A stretch of DNA of 64,000 nucleotides from contig WPIO01000131.1 of assembly GCA_009760855.2 (NCBI GenBank), forward strand, positions 900,501-964,500. The letters are read 5' to 3'. The position numbers and the translations under genes are program-made. The number at the start of each line of letters is the position of its first letter. The first letter of the stretch is position 1. Origin of the DNA: Cristatella mucedo. Its lineage: Eukaryota > Bryozoa > Phylactolaemata > Cristatellidae. Below the pieces are notes generated by a model. The model did no database searches. It worked only from the letters and a program-made list of their open reading frames with translations, and was not told where the DNA came from. Below, in pieces: positions 55,654-64,000 of the stretch.

Positions 55654-57150
55654 ATGAGCCGGTCGAAGAAACGAAAAGTAGACAGTGAGTGCCGAGTGTT
55701 TAATAAAGAGCGGACGACAAAATATTTTTTACCGAAGTCCTATCAACAGCTGTATGTCTAATATGCCAAGAAACTATAGCAGTCTTTAAAGAATACAACA
55801 TAAGCCATCATTTTGCCACAAAACACGACAACTATGCCAGTCAACAGTCTCCACAAGAACAGGCGGTTACAGCTGAGAGATTGACAGCTAATTTACAGGC
55901 TCAGCAAAACATTTTTCACAGACAAACTGTGATTCAAGAGTAAAGTACCAAGGCAAGTTCGTTCTCGCATTTAAATTAGCAAAGGCCAGTATGCCTTACT
56001 CTGAAAGTGTTTTGTTAAAGAATGCATGGTTGAAACAGCAGGCCTCTTGTATCCGGAGACCAAAGGCAAATTTAACGAAAAAAAGGTTATCGCGAAGAAC
56101 TGTAACTTGCGATTTGGAATTGATTGACGAAGTTATAGCCAGCAAATTAAAAGAAAAAAGCGGAGTCCTTTAAGATTTATTCACTAGCACTAGATGAAAG
56201 TAACGACTTAAAAGACACTGCTCAGCTCCTAGTTTTTATCCGAGGGATTAGCCACAGTTTAAAAATCACAGAAGAATTTTTGACCATGTAGTCCATGAAA
56301 AGAAAAACGATGGGAGAGAATTTGTATAACTAGGTGTCTGATATCATCGAGAGAATGAAGCTACCATGGAGTAAAACTGCCAGCGTCACCACGGATGGAT
56401 CGCCACATTGAACTGTGAAAAGATCATGGCTTTGAAGACTGCATGGACAATTTAAAGAGAAATATTTTGATCAGGATGTTATTTTCCTTCACTGAATAAT
56501 TCATCAGCAAGTTTTGAGTAATTCTGTATTGCAGCTATATCATGTGGTGAATCTAGTCGTAAAACTTCTTAACTTTATACAAGCAAGGGGACTTCAGCAT
56601 CGTCAGCCTATTGCATTCCTGGAAGAAACCTATGCAGATCACCAGGACTTACTTTACCACGCCCGTGTGTACTAGCTAAGTTCGGGCAAAGTCTTTCAAA
56701 AAGTGTCTGAGCTGAAGAATTAGGTCACTGAATATTTGGAGTGAATGGGGAGATCCACCAAATTTTCCGAGCTAAGTGACAAGAACCGGCTTTGTGACTT
56801 TGCGTTTGCTCAAGACATAGTTTCGCACATGAATGAGCTGAACACCAAGATACAGATGAAAGATCACTTTGTGCACGACACGTGCACAAAGGTTAGGGCC
56901 TTCAAATCCGAGCTGACTATTTTCTCCACTTAAATTTCAAACAAATCTTTTTCTCATTTTCCCACACTAGCCATGCAGAAAACGGCGACCCGAAACGCTC
57001 AGAAATACAACAAATCACTGGACGACCTGCACGGAGAATTCTGCCGTCGTTTCTGTAACTTGGAAAAAATTGAAAAGTAACTTCAGCTGGTGTCCTGTTT
57101 TTGTCACAAGACCCTGAAACAGCAGCATCGGAACTACAAGCAAAGCTAAA
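55654..57150 (+). mobile_element. hAT-family transposase relic, GTF2IRD2/ZBED-like
   Basis: From ATG at 55,654 the frame reads MSRSKKRKVDSECRVFNKE. A BED-type zinc finger follows after a frameshift near 55,740 (VCLICQETIAVFKEYN then HHFATKH: C-x2-C and H-x4-H visible). Further relics include LAFKLAKASMPYSESV, SRRTVTCDLELIDEVIASKL, IIERMKLPWSK, DFAFAQDIVSHMNELN and TKVRAFKSEL, in several frames with many stops. The whole resembles the transposase-derived part of GTF2IRD2-type proteins as I know them. The C-terminal dimerisation region is missing: homology ends near 57,150, where LINE-B begins. It is clearly inactive. Confidence 0.8.
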
Positions 57151-57159
57151 CATTGTGTC

Positions 57160-57790
57160 ACCAACGGTCTTTAAGCGGAGGAATGGGACAGCTAATTTAT
57201 TGCCCATACAGCACGTGAAGGCACGAAGAGGCTAAAACCGGTGCAGCAGTTCAGCGAGGTATGAAGAAGCCATGCCGTGGCGGGCCTTGTGGGTCAGCGA
57301 TAGAGCTTGCTCCGTATCCGTTGATCAACCGTCAGCCATCCTAGCTCTATTAGCAAAGGAGACACGTGGTCAAATCTTTCAGACTTAAAAACTAGCCTCG
57401 CAGCCATATTCATAGCCATCTGCAGTGGCCTAGTTGCTTTCTTTGATAGCCCAGCCAAAAGTGAATCTAGCCACAAGCTTAGGGTGTCCTATGAGCAGCA
57501 ATTTGGTTTTATCGTCATTTGGTTTCAAGAAGTGGAAAGCATTGAGTTTATCAGTTGCTGTAGTAGATTCCGACGGTTTGAATGACTAATAAGGCCGAGT
57601 ATCGTTAGCATAAAATAAATACCCGTGAGTCTTAGTAGCTTTTTCCAGAAGTTGAGTATACAAGGAGAACGGCAAGGGTCCGAGGATAGACCCTTGAGGG
57701 ACTCCACAGGTTAGCCGTCTAGTGGGTGAGACCTGACCATCACACGACACGGATTAATCACGATCAGGTAAGTACAATTCAAAGCACGCC
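57160..57790 (-). mobile_element. LINE-B fragment with reverse-transcriptase motifs
   Basis: The minus strand shows RT motif B as CGVPQGSILGPLPF (near 57,680-57,720) and motif C as YFYANDT-like in a shifted frame (near 57,605-57,630; YADD altered to YAND). The C-terminal part includes MWLDSLLAGLSKKATRPLQ, AARLVFKSERFDHVSPLL and LGWLTVDQRI at 57,294-57,476, then NKLAVPFLRLKTVGD. It is cut off at 57,150 by the hAT relic, with no tail. Confidence 0.8.
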
Positions 57791-57799
57791 AGTGGCTTA

Positions 57800-58170
57800 A
57801 ATTGTTCTTGTTGCCTGTTATTGAGAAACCTTGTAACAATCGGTTTAATACATTTACATATACAACTTTTTTAATTAGGCGAGGTTTTAAGCTTGTGTTT
57901 GACAGGTTGGTTTTAGTGAGAATACATTTGCATGTAAGCGATCACGTGTATGATAACTTGGTTAGTACTAGAAGGGTCATGTACAATGGCTGTCCAGCTA
58001 CAACAAGTTACATAGCGAGCTGTGGGGCATGCGTCATCTTTCATCAGCCAAGTGGGAATACATAAAAACAGTTCCTTTGCTCTTTTTGAGCTCGAAAAAG
58101 TCACATTGGCCGAGCCTGAAGCTTTAAGGCTGGATCAATAATGCTAACCGCTTGGAGTAGCACAGGAGTT
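57800..58170 (-). repeat. Duplicated block E3, copy 3
   Basis: The minus strand is open from 58,104 to 57,913 and includes CIPTWLMKDDACPTARYV and HDPSSTNQVII, sharing frame with copy 1 of this block. A decayed or unknown exon is possible. The element also carries the tRNA-like cattggccgagcc motif. Confidence 0.45.
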
Positions 58171-58389
58171 GGCAAACTTTTTGACTCGCAGGCTACAATG
58201 GTTTCTCAAATTTGATAGTTGGGCCGGGCCAAAATAGAAGAGTGGTGTGTTTGTGTGAACTACTATAAATTAAATCTAAAAATAAGAGAAATACGTGAAA
58301 ATCAATCGTCGCTCAGTAATTGAAATGCTTATCATTCGAAGCCACCCTGACAGAGCAATTAGAGTCGTGTCTAGGTGAGATTGAGACAT

Positions 58390-59700
58390 ACTATTATAAA
58401 GTGACCACTATGTAGATGACCAAGCGAGTTCAAAATACGTGTTAGACTCCTATTATAGCACTAACTTGTGGTAGTTCTGGCCTGCTTAGACAGGCACGTT
58501 CCGTGAACAGTTCTGTAATTCACAGCTCACACTCGTTGTGAGCCTTGCAATCAGGCACCTTCGGTTGGTGGGAAACGTTGCAGCCGTGATTGCATCTCGC
58601 TAAACTGCCGTAGCACCACTTCTAGTCTATTTGGTTCAGTGCTTAGGATCCTCGCGCCAACAAAGATCTGACTAAGGTCGTAGGCTCGAGCCCCAAGGCA
58701 ATGGGAAGCACATAAATGAAGATTACGTTCTCTTAGGGCACTTTACAAATGAATTATACAATTTATAATGACATAGTTGACCTAAACTTGCTATCAATCA
58801 AGCAGCGTTCTACTTAGCTGAATTAGCTACATTTTTAATCCATTTTGTCCATTTGTTCTCGGGCTCAAGCATGCAAAAATCAGTACTGACTGGCCATCCA
58901 CAGCCATACGAGGATTGGTGTAGATCTAACTAATGATCCTGGCACAGGTCAAGTTTTCTATAAAAAACAGAAATGGTTGGATCGCTGATGCAAAAACTAG
59001 AAAACTTATTTCAACGACCAACCATCTCCTTAAAAAAGACTTAGGTTGGCTAATCTCATCACCGTTGTAACAATCTAGCTCAAAAATTAATCTTTCTATC
59101 ATCTTTTTTAACCAGATTGACATAATCATGAAGTCCTTCCCTATGGTATCTGACTCCTCCCTAGACTCATATCCCAAAATTCACGACTTTACCACAGTAT
59201 ATACATTTAAGGATGTCGGCTTTTACATTTTCTATCAAAGACTCTAGAACGAGTCATGAAAGACCAGCTGAACTCATATATTGAATCTGTAAACCCTGCT
59301 AGTGAGTTCTGGTCCGGTTCAAGTGCTAATACCTCCACACAGTCGGCATTGCTTTGGTTATTTAATGACCTACAAAGGAATGAAGATATTTGTAGATTAT
59401 CTCTGCTTTTTTGCTAGATCTTACGGTTGTTTTGTACATCATCAATCTACGACTCTTTCTCGAGCGGCTCTCATCTCGGCTGGGCATCACAGGCCCTGCA
59501 CAGCAATGGTTCAGGTCCTATCACAGTTGGAATCCATAGTATTGATCTAAACGGAAAAAATATCATCTGATTAACTGCTGATATTTTATGAGTCTCCTCC
59601 ACACTCTGTGCTTCTTCCGGTTTTTGATGTAAATGTGTAGATATCCTCCAAGGAAGCACTGAATTATGGCGTGTGGCTTGTCTTTGTGCTTGCTCAGATT
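58390..59700 (+). mobile_element. LINE-A, ancient copy in two parts (left portion)
   Basis: Post-RT relic at 58,390-58,660, then a tRNA-like unit, then RT relic from about 58,930: 'gaaccagattgacataatcatgaag' linker, SEFWSGSSANTSTQSALLW (FRANHST motif region near 59,300-59,360), a degraded motif A and 'tcctccaaggaagcactgaattatgg'. It is interrupted at 59,701 by a younger insertion and resumes at about 60,474. Confidence 0.65.
58640..58712 (+). repeat. tRNA-derived SINE-like unit
   Basis: TGGTTCAGTGC (A-box-like) near 58,630 and GTAGGCTCGAGCCCC (B-box-like with paired arm) near 58,680 are spaced as in a tRNA. It shares the gggctcgag style with the units at 19,415 and 28,868. Confidence 0.5.
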
Positions 59701-60470
59701 ATAATAATAATAACTATAATAATTCACTTGATAAAGCGTGCACAGAGAACTTAATCTCTCTCTAGGCGCTTTACATTTGCAGCAAAGTGAAATGCAATTG
59801 AATGGTGAGTAAAATCATGCTTAGAAAACATGCAAAATGAATAATATGGTTAGGGGTGACATGCACAGGGTCAGCATGCAGCTTTGGTTAGTGGCAACAT
59901 GCACAGTGTCAGCACGCATAAGCACATCAAGGACGAATCACAGGGACCTGCTAAATGCTGTCCTAAATAGGTGTGTTTTTAGGTTCCTTTTAAATGTGGT
60001 CAGGTCAGGGGATGTTCTGACGCAGGTCGGGAGGGAGTTCCAGGCTGTGGGAGCATACGAACTAAATGCCCGGTCTCCAAAGAATTTAAGGTTTGTACGA
60101 AGTATTTCTAGACTGTTGGATTCCAAAAAGCGGGTGGTACAATATTTGGCCTAATGGAGTAGTATATCTGAAAGATAGGCTGGAGCCATAGAATGAAGGG
60201 ACCTAAAAGTGAGCGACAAAACCTTGAAGTCAATCCGTTGCTTGACTGGTAGCCAGTGCAGGTCGGCGAGAAGTGGAGTAACATGGCAACAGCGACGCTC
60301 ACGACAGACAAGCCTAGCTGCAGAGTTTTGTACCAGCTCTAATCGCCTGATCGCTCATGCTGGTAGGCCAGTAAGCAGTGAGTTGCAGAAGTCGAGACGG
60401 GATGTCACGAATGCATGACCAACTTAGATGTGATATCTTTATCTAAACAAGCCCAAATTTTAGCAATGTT
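59701..60470 (-). mobile_element. LINE-A, young 5'-truncated insertion
   Basis: This is one of the best-preserved copies. It has an ataataataataac tail, terminal hairpin, 3' UTR, then on the minus strand the frame MESNSLEILRTNLKFFGDRAF and APTAWNSLPTCVRTSPDLTTF, the end KRNLKTHLFRTAFSRSL-stop, and further upstream LADLHWLPVKQ-type sequence in other frames. The 5' truncation is at about 60,470. The paralogous sequence at 40,945-40,970 is uninterrupted at this point. Confidence 0.85.
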
Positions 60471-60473
60471 ATA

Positions 60474-60640
60474 ATTCTTCCAACGGTTAATACTCTTCGC
60501 TTTGCCGGTATCTTGGCCAGGCACAATCTAGCCTTTCACTTCAATATTATAAGTTCCTAAAAACAGATTGAGTTGAGCGAGACAGAAGTACGACTACTTA
60601 TTGTCATCAATCACATGACGGGGTTATGAGGCTGCTATTT
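60474..60640 (+). mobile_element. LINE-A, ancient copy (right portion)
   Basis: It continues the RT relic broken by the insertion; attcttcc, then ccaggcacaatctagc and tcaatattataagtt match 40,958-41,045 closely. Confidence 0.7.
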
Positions 60641-60659
60641 AGAGACTGACTATTCAGGC

Positions 60660-61150
60660 ATTCGAATTTCACTACTGATGCCAGTTCCACAATAGCTGTT
60701 GTGCAACTACAGATTGGATGCAACATTATAAATAACAGTTTTTTCTGGTTTACCCGGCTAATTTCACGAACTTGGGCAGGCACATTGTATGGCTATGGCC
60801 TCCAATGACCAGGGCCGTCAGAAGTAACAGTAATACAAAGCATTAGGCAATCTTACTAAAATTTCTGAATGAACTTGGAGTACTGTTTAGCATAATAAGC
60901 AAGTAAAACCGTAGTTGTATGACGCCAATTACTGGAATTGTAGCAGTATGGCAGTCCGAAAATGCAGAGAAATCTATTGGAGGTCATTGCCTGAGCACTG
61001 GCATGGACTACACAGCGAATTAAGATTCGTCAAATCGAAACACCGTTCCTTATAACTTAAAATCATGCACAGTTGCTCAACACTTATTGTGAAAATGGCA
61101 TTTGTATCGCTGTTAGATAAACGGAAATTACGCATGAAGACTGGCTCATT
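60660..61150 (-). repeat. Duplicated block E0, copy 2
   Basis: The minus strand reads FVLLLLLTALVIGGHSHT then MCLPKFVKLAG at about 60,750-60,840, which looks like a signal peptide. The in-frame ATG is missing: an ATG lies just upstream but one base out of frame, and a stop sits two codons before. The copy at 35.1-35.5 kb is more damaged. It is a possible first exon of a third small secreted gene, now a relic. Confidence 0.35.
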
Positions 61151-61449
61151 CAAGCCATTTGATGTAATACCATGATAACGCCTTAAACTATGCCACAAAA
61201 TTCAGTTGGTGAACTCGAAATATTCTTTCTTATAAGGCCTTGCCATGTCTCTGGCCAAGACTAACTTCCTAGTAGTGCAGTGCTCTAATTGGCAGTAACT
61301 CGTTGGCTTCTTTGTACGGTACGTAGCCTTAAGGAAATAGAAATCCTTGCAGTTCATACTTTCTAGTCACACTGACCTTGATCTTTATGTATTAACGCCA
61401 ATCGAGAGGTTAATTCAAACCGTTTTTGGACATGTAAAGGGACTACTAT

Positions 61450-61770
61450 CTGGTAGGCAATTAGTTTTTCGGACTTGAATAGCTAGCACACAGATTAATT
61501 CAACAGCCGACTAAAGTGCAAGTTCGTCCAAAGAGGCAGGATGCTGAATCACAATTTCTAGTCCAACAGACAAGGAGATCGTGTTTTTTTTCGCTGAAAT
61601 CTGAGCTTAGCACTGGTAGTTAAAAAAAATCGGATGGTACCATTCGGGCCGACAACGGAAGTTGAGATATCTGCCATGCTGCTGATGAAACTTCGAATCA
61701 GCACCTGCATCGTGTAAGCCGACCACTGAAGCTAGATGGGTACTGGCAGATGAACGTGGGAAGCTTCGTC
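61450..61770 (-). repeat. Duplicated block E4, copy 5
   Basis: The same landmarks as the other copies (gatggtaccattcgggc at about 61,633, ctgctgatgaaac at about 61,680, gtgtaagccgacc). Minus frames contain stops. It lies about 0.4 kb downstream of the small secreted gene relic on the minus strand, as in the 36 kb unit. Confidence 0.5.
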
Positions 61771-62089
61771 GCACAAATGAAAAGAACTCATTCCATCAAG
61801 AAATTCATACCAACGTGTTTGGACCGGTCATGACACGATCTTGATGTTATTATGGTGTTAAAATCTTTGTAGTTGATTTTGATTCAGGTATGCAATGTCG
61901 ATAAACAAAGGGTTTCTTAACTGCTTAGGCACTATTCGCTTTAATAACCGTAATCCCTTGATGGCTGCATTCAAGCCACTTTTATCTATGGCCAGTGAAG
62001 TCAGGTGTGAGTATTAGGCTCACTTACGTTGTCCAAAAATTGATGAATTAGGTTTTAGTGCGTCGAATTACTAGGTATCGCTTGAGCAT

Positions 62090-62460
62090 GGTACAATTCA
62101 AACAAATTTCAAGTACATTCTTCCTAATGCAGCTGTAATGGCCACACAAAATACAGTACGAAGTTTCTTCGCACGACAATCGACAGCAATTTATTCTTCA
62201 TTTCCTCTCGTCCTATAGCAAGTAAAAATTACTTAACTCATCGTATGCGTGTATCAATTAGAGCCAAATGCGTATGGCTGCAAACCATTTCGATATTAGT
62301 GTCGGAAATATCAACTTAATACATACGTGTAGTTTTGACATACTCAGCAGTTGAAAGGTTACTCTTGAAAATCAGCTGACAGAGCCAGAATTTTGATGAA
62401 CGAGAGCTGACCAGGGAAAAGCCACACATCGAGTATAGATTCACCGATCAAATCTGACAT
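62090..62460 (-). pseudogene. Small secreted protein gene, copy 3 (broken)
   Basis: Exon 1 (62,460-62,363) reads MSDLIGESILDVWLFPGQLS then FIKILALS in the frame of the other copies. A two-base deletion before the donor (AAGA|GTAACC) puts it out of phase. Exon 2 from about 62,212, after CTATAG, keeps VFCVAITAAL in place of the NKHC..CLAV segment and then stops. The hydrophobic core is interrupted by Asp and Gln, so even the signal is weak. Confidence 0.5.
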
Positions 62461-64000
62461 GCTTTAAAGAAGAATCTAGATTATCTATCTCCTTGATTGC
62501 TGCATAGATCACCAAGTCACGTGCGAACCTGGTACAAGTTACGGTCATGTCTACGCTTGAGACCACAAGTTTTCATTCGCGTAGTAGTTTCTAGACAATA
62601 TTTCGTTGACACCATACTAGGTTTTTGTATATAGCGGCACAGATTACTTTTACAACGAATCCTTGTTTAGCACTGACTCAGGTGCTCAGCTACTTGCCCA
62701 ATTGGAACCCAGCAGAACGAGTTCATAGGGATGCAGATCGGCGGCTGAGGCAGGGTGTTGGGTTCCTCCAGTAGTCGATCATTTCAATAAACCCAGGATC
62801 TGTTGAATTGACAGCTGCAGAAAAGGCAATGCTCATTATCTCTATGCCCAGCCAGACATGAGCAGTGACAAAGAATCAGTGGCGGACGTCACACATACTA
62901 AGCAAATGCGAAAGGTATATGAGTTTATTTAGGGATATCAGTAAGTTTTTATTTCATTCTTTGCTGAATATTAGAGGACATAGCTTCAAATAAAAACCTT
63001 TCCTTATCTCAATTAACTTATCATTATAGAATTTTCTTGCACCTTGCTGCAAGTAATTCGTAAATGCTTTAGCTGACTAAATTTAGATTATATGGTTTAA
63101 AAGCCCCAAACTCACTCATGCCCGGCTTCAAGGCAAAAGCTGATCCCTTGAAACGTAGCATGTAACCATACCACTGATTCTGGTAATTTTCCTGTCAAAG
63201 TAAAGTTTCATTTCCGTTTATATTCATCAACCATATTCATTAATGACATTAAAAACCTGTACCGCACAATAAAATATCTGAAATCCAATGCGAAGTCAGT
63301 GGATGCAGCAAAAATTGACAAGTCATGGACAATGCATCTCAAAGAACCCAAGCTTTGCTGGTGGAAGTAACTACTCCATATAGTGAATAAACCCATTGAC
63401 CTGAAAGTGAATCCAATATTAGTTTGCATTGAAATGGTGATACTGGGAGCAGTCTTCATAAAATATTGTAAGTTTTTTCATGATCAAGAGAAACCGTTAC
63501 ATTTAATCAATGACAATTCGAAAAGGGGCTTCTGTGTATTGTACTACAGTTTGAGGCATACTTTTGTGAAAAGTTGTTTGGGTGGAACAATGAAACTAGT
63601 GTGTTATTACTTTGAGTTATTGGCAATGTTTTAGTACGACAATATGGAGCAAGATAAAGAATAATACCTCAGGAAGCATATCATGTAATACAAAGCGATT
63701 GTACTACTCTTAAAATAAACAGGTCGCTTGAAAAACACATGGTAGTTTTGTAGGGGAAAAGGCAATTCTCTATACCATGCAGCTTGAGAAAGCGAAATAG
63801 CAACCCTATGTTTTTATCAGAGAGGAATATGGCCTTTCATAGCAACCTTCGTAGGCTCTACATTTGTGAAAACCAAAATACCTGGCGAAGTTAAGTTATT
63901 GACCAAATTTAATCGTAATATGGGCAAAAATAACAAAAAAGACAGAGCTGTAAAAAGGTGTCACACTTTGCCTGTCCTGGAAGAGTCACATTGCATAGTT
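62461..64000. other. AT-rich end of window, little recognised
   Basis: Bases 63,030-63,160 resemble block E2 (36.9-37.1 kb). Two opposite 83-codon open frames at 63,208-63,634 show no domain, splice or paralog support. Confidence 0.4.

Larger units (their letters stand above)
24600..63200 (-). repeat. Degenerate tandem segmental duplication, about four units
   Basis: Blocks recur in the same order. Signal/second exon of the small secreted gene: 24.6-25.1, 36.4-36.9, 62.0-62.5 kb. Block E3: 25.8-26.1, 37.9-38.3, 57.8-58.2 kb. Block E4: 26.35-26.6, 35.76-36.1, 39.45-39.7, 49.83-50.1, 61.45-61.75 kb. Old LINE-A: 27.4, 39.85, 47.1, 50.8, 58.4 kb. Block E6/E7: 28.1-28.9, 41.4-41.8, 52.2-52.8 kb. 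Block E8: 29.24-29.9, 53.3-53.96 kb. Lectin exons: 30.4-33.6, 43.9-46.3, 54.9-55.1 kb. Block E0: 35.04-35.52, 60.66-61.15 kb. Divergence is high, so the duplication is old. Unit spacing is roughly 11-13 kb with later indels. Confidence 0.75.

Noticed and set aside
63208-63634. Opposite 83-codon frames near the right end
   Set aside because: No family, signal or paralog support in the other units.

Overview
The window is nuclear DNA of a multicellular animal. The evidence is spliced gene structure with GT/AG borders and phase-1 introns, a C-type lectin domain, many 5'-truncated LINE copies of the L2/CR1 type, tRNA-derived SINE-like units, a hAT transposase relic, long microsatellites and a CpG-rich block. 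The lectin style and the LINE types fit an invertebrate with a large genome, perhaps an arthropod, but I cannot name the species. No prokaryotic or viral gene organisation is seen.

Layout. Bases 1-8,600 are intergenic DNA with scattered LINE fragments. Bases 8,640-11,230 hold two CpG-rich blocks, separated by a LINE fragment and CT/AG arrays. The left block carries a perfect palindrome of two ATGGCGG cores beside a CACGTG box, so it is probably a promoter; no complete gene could be assigned to it. Bases 11,231-24,600 are LINE-rich, with a (CA)n array, a homogeneous 14-bp minisatellite of about 27 units and a (TC)n array. Bases 24,600-63,200 are a degenerate tandem segmental duplication of roughly four units, all coding on the minus strand.

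The duplicated unit carries at least two kinds of small secreted-protein gene. The first is a single-domain C-type lectin in three coding exons: signal peptide plus linker, N-terminal half of the domain, C-terminal half. Lectin copy 1 (33,605 to 30,403) has an uninterrupted 180-codon frame with matching splice sites and phases. It has, however, lost the signal peptide by a frame swap and lost both cysteines of the short disulfide loop. Copy 2 (46,329 to 43,882) keeps the signal peptide and at least one of those cysteines, but its lectin exons are broken. Copy 3 (near 55,000) is one decayed exon. The second kind is a small cysteine-containing protein of unknown family, with a hydrophobic signal exon and a second exon at 25,065-24,611, 36,870-36,441 and near 62,460-62,090. 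Other blocks recur in each unit, and some may be further exons.

Mobile elements. One LINE family (called LINE-A here) accounts for more than 25 pieces. Its 3' end is a conserved hairpin followed by an (ATT)n tail. A second family (LINE-B) has a tail of repeated ATTAC. Paralogous units act as empty sites, which shows that a LINE-B copy in the lectin intron and a LINE-A copy at 59,701-60,470 arrived after the duplication. All reverse-transcriptase pieces are broken. The family names rest on sequence recognition by eye; no database search was run.
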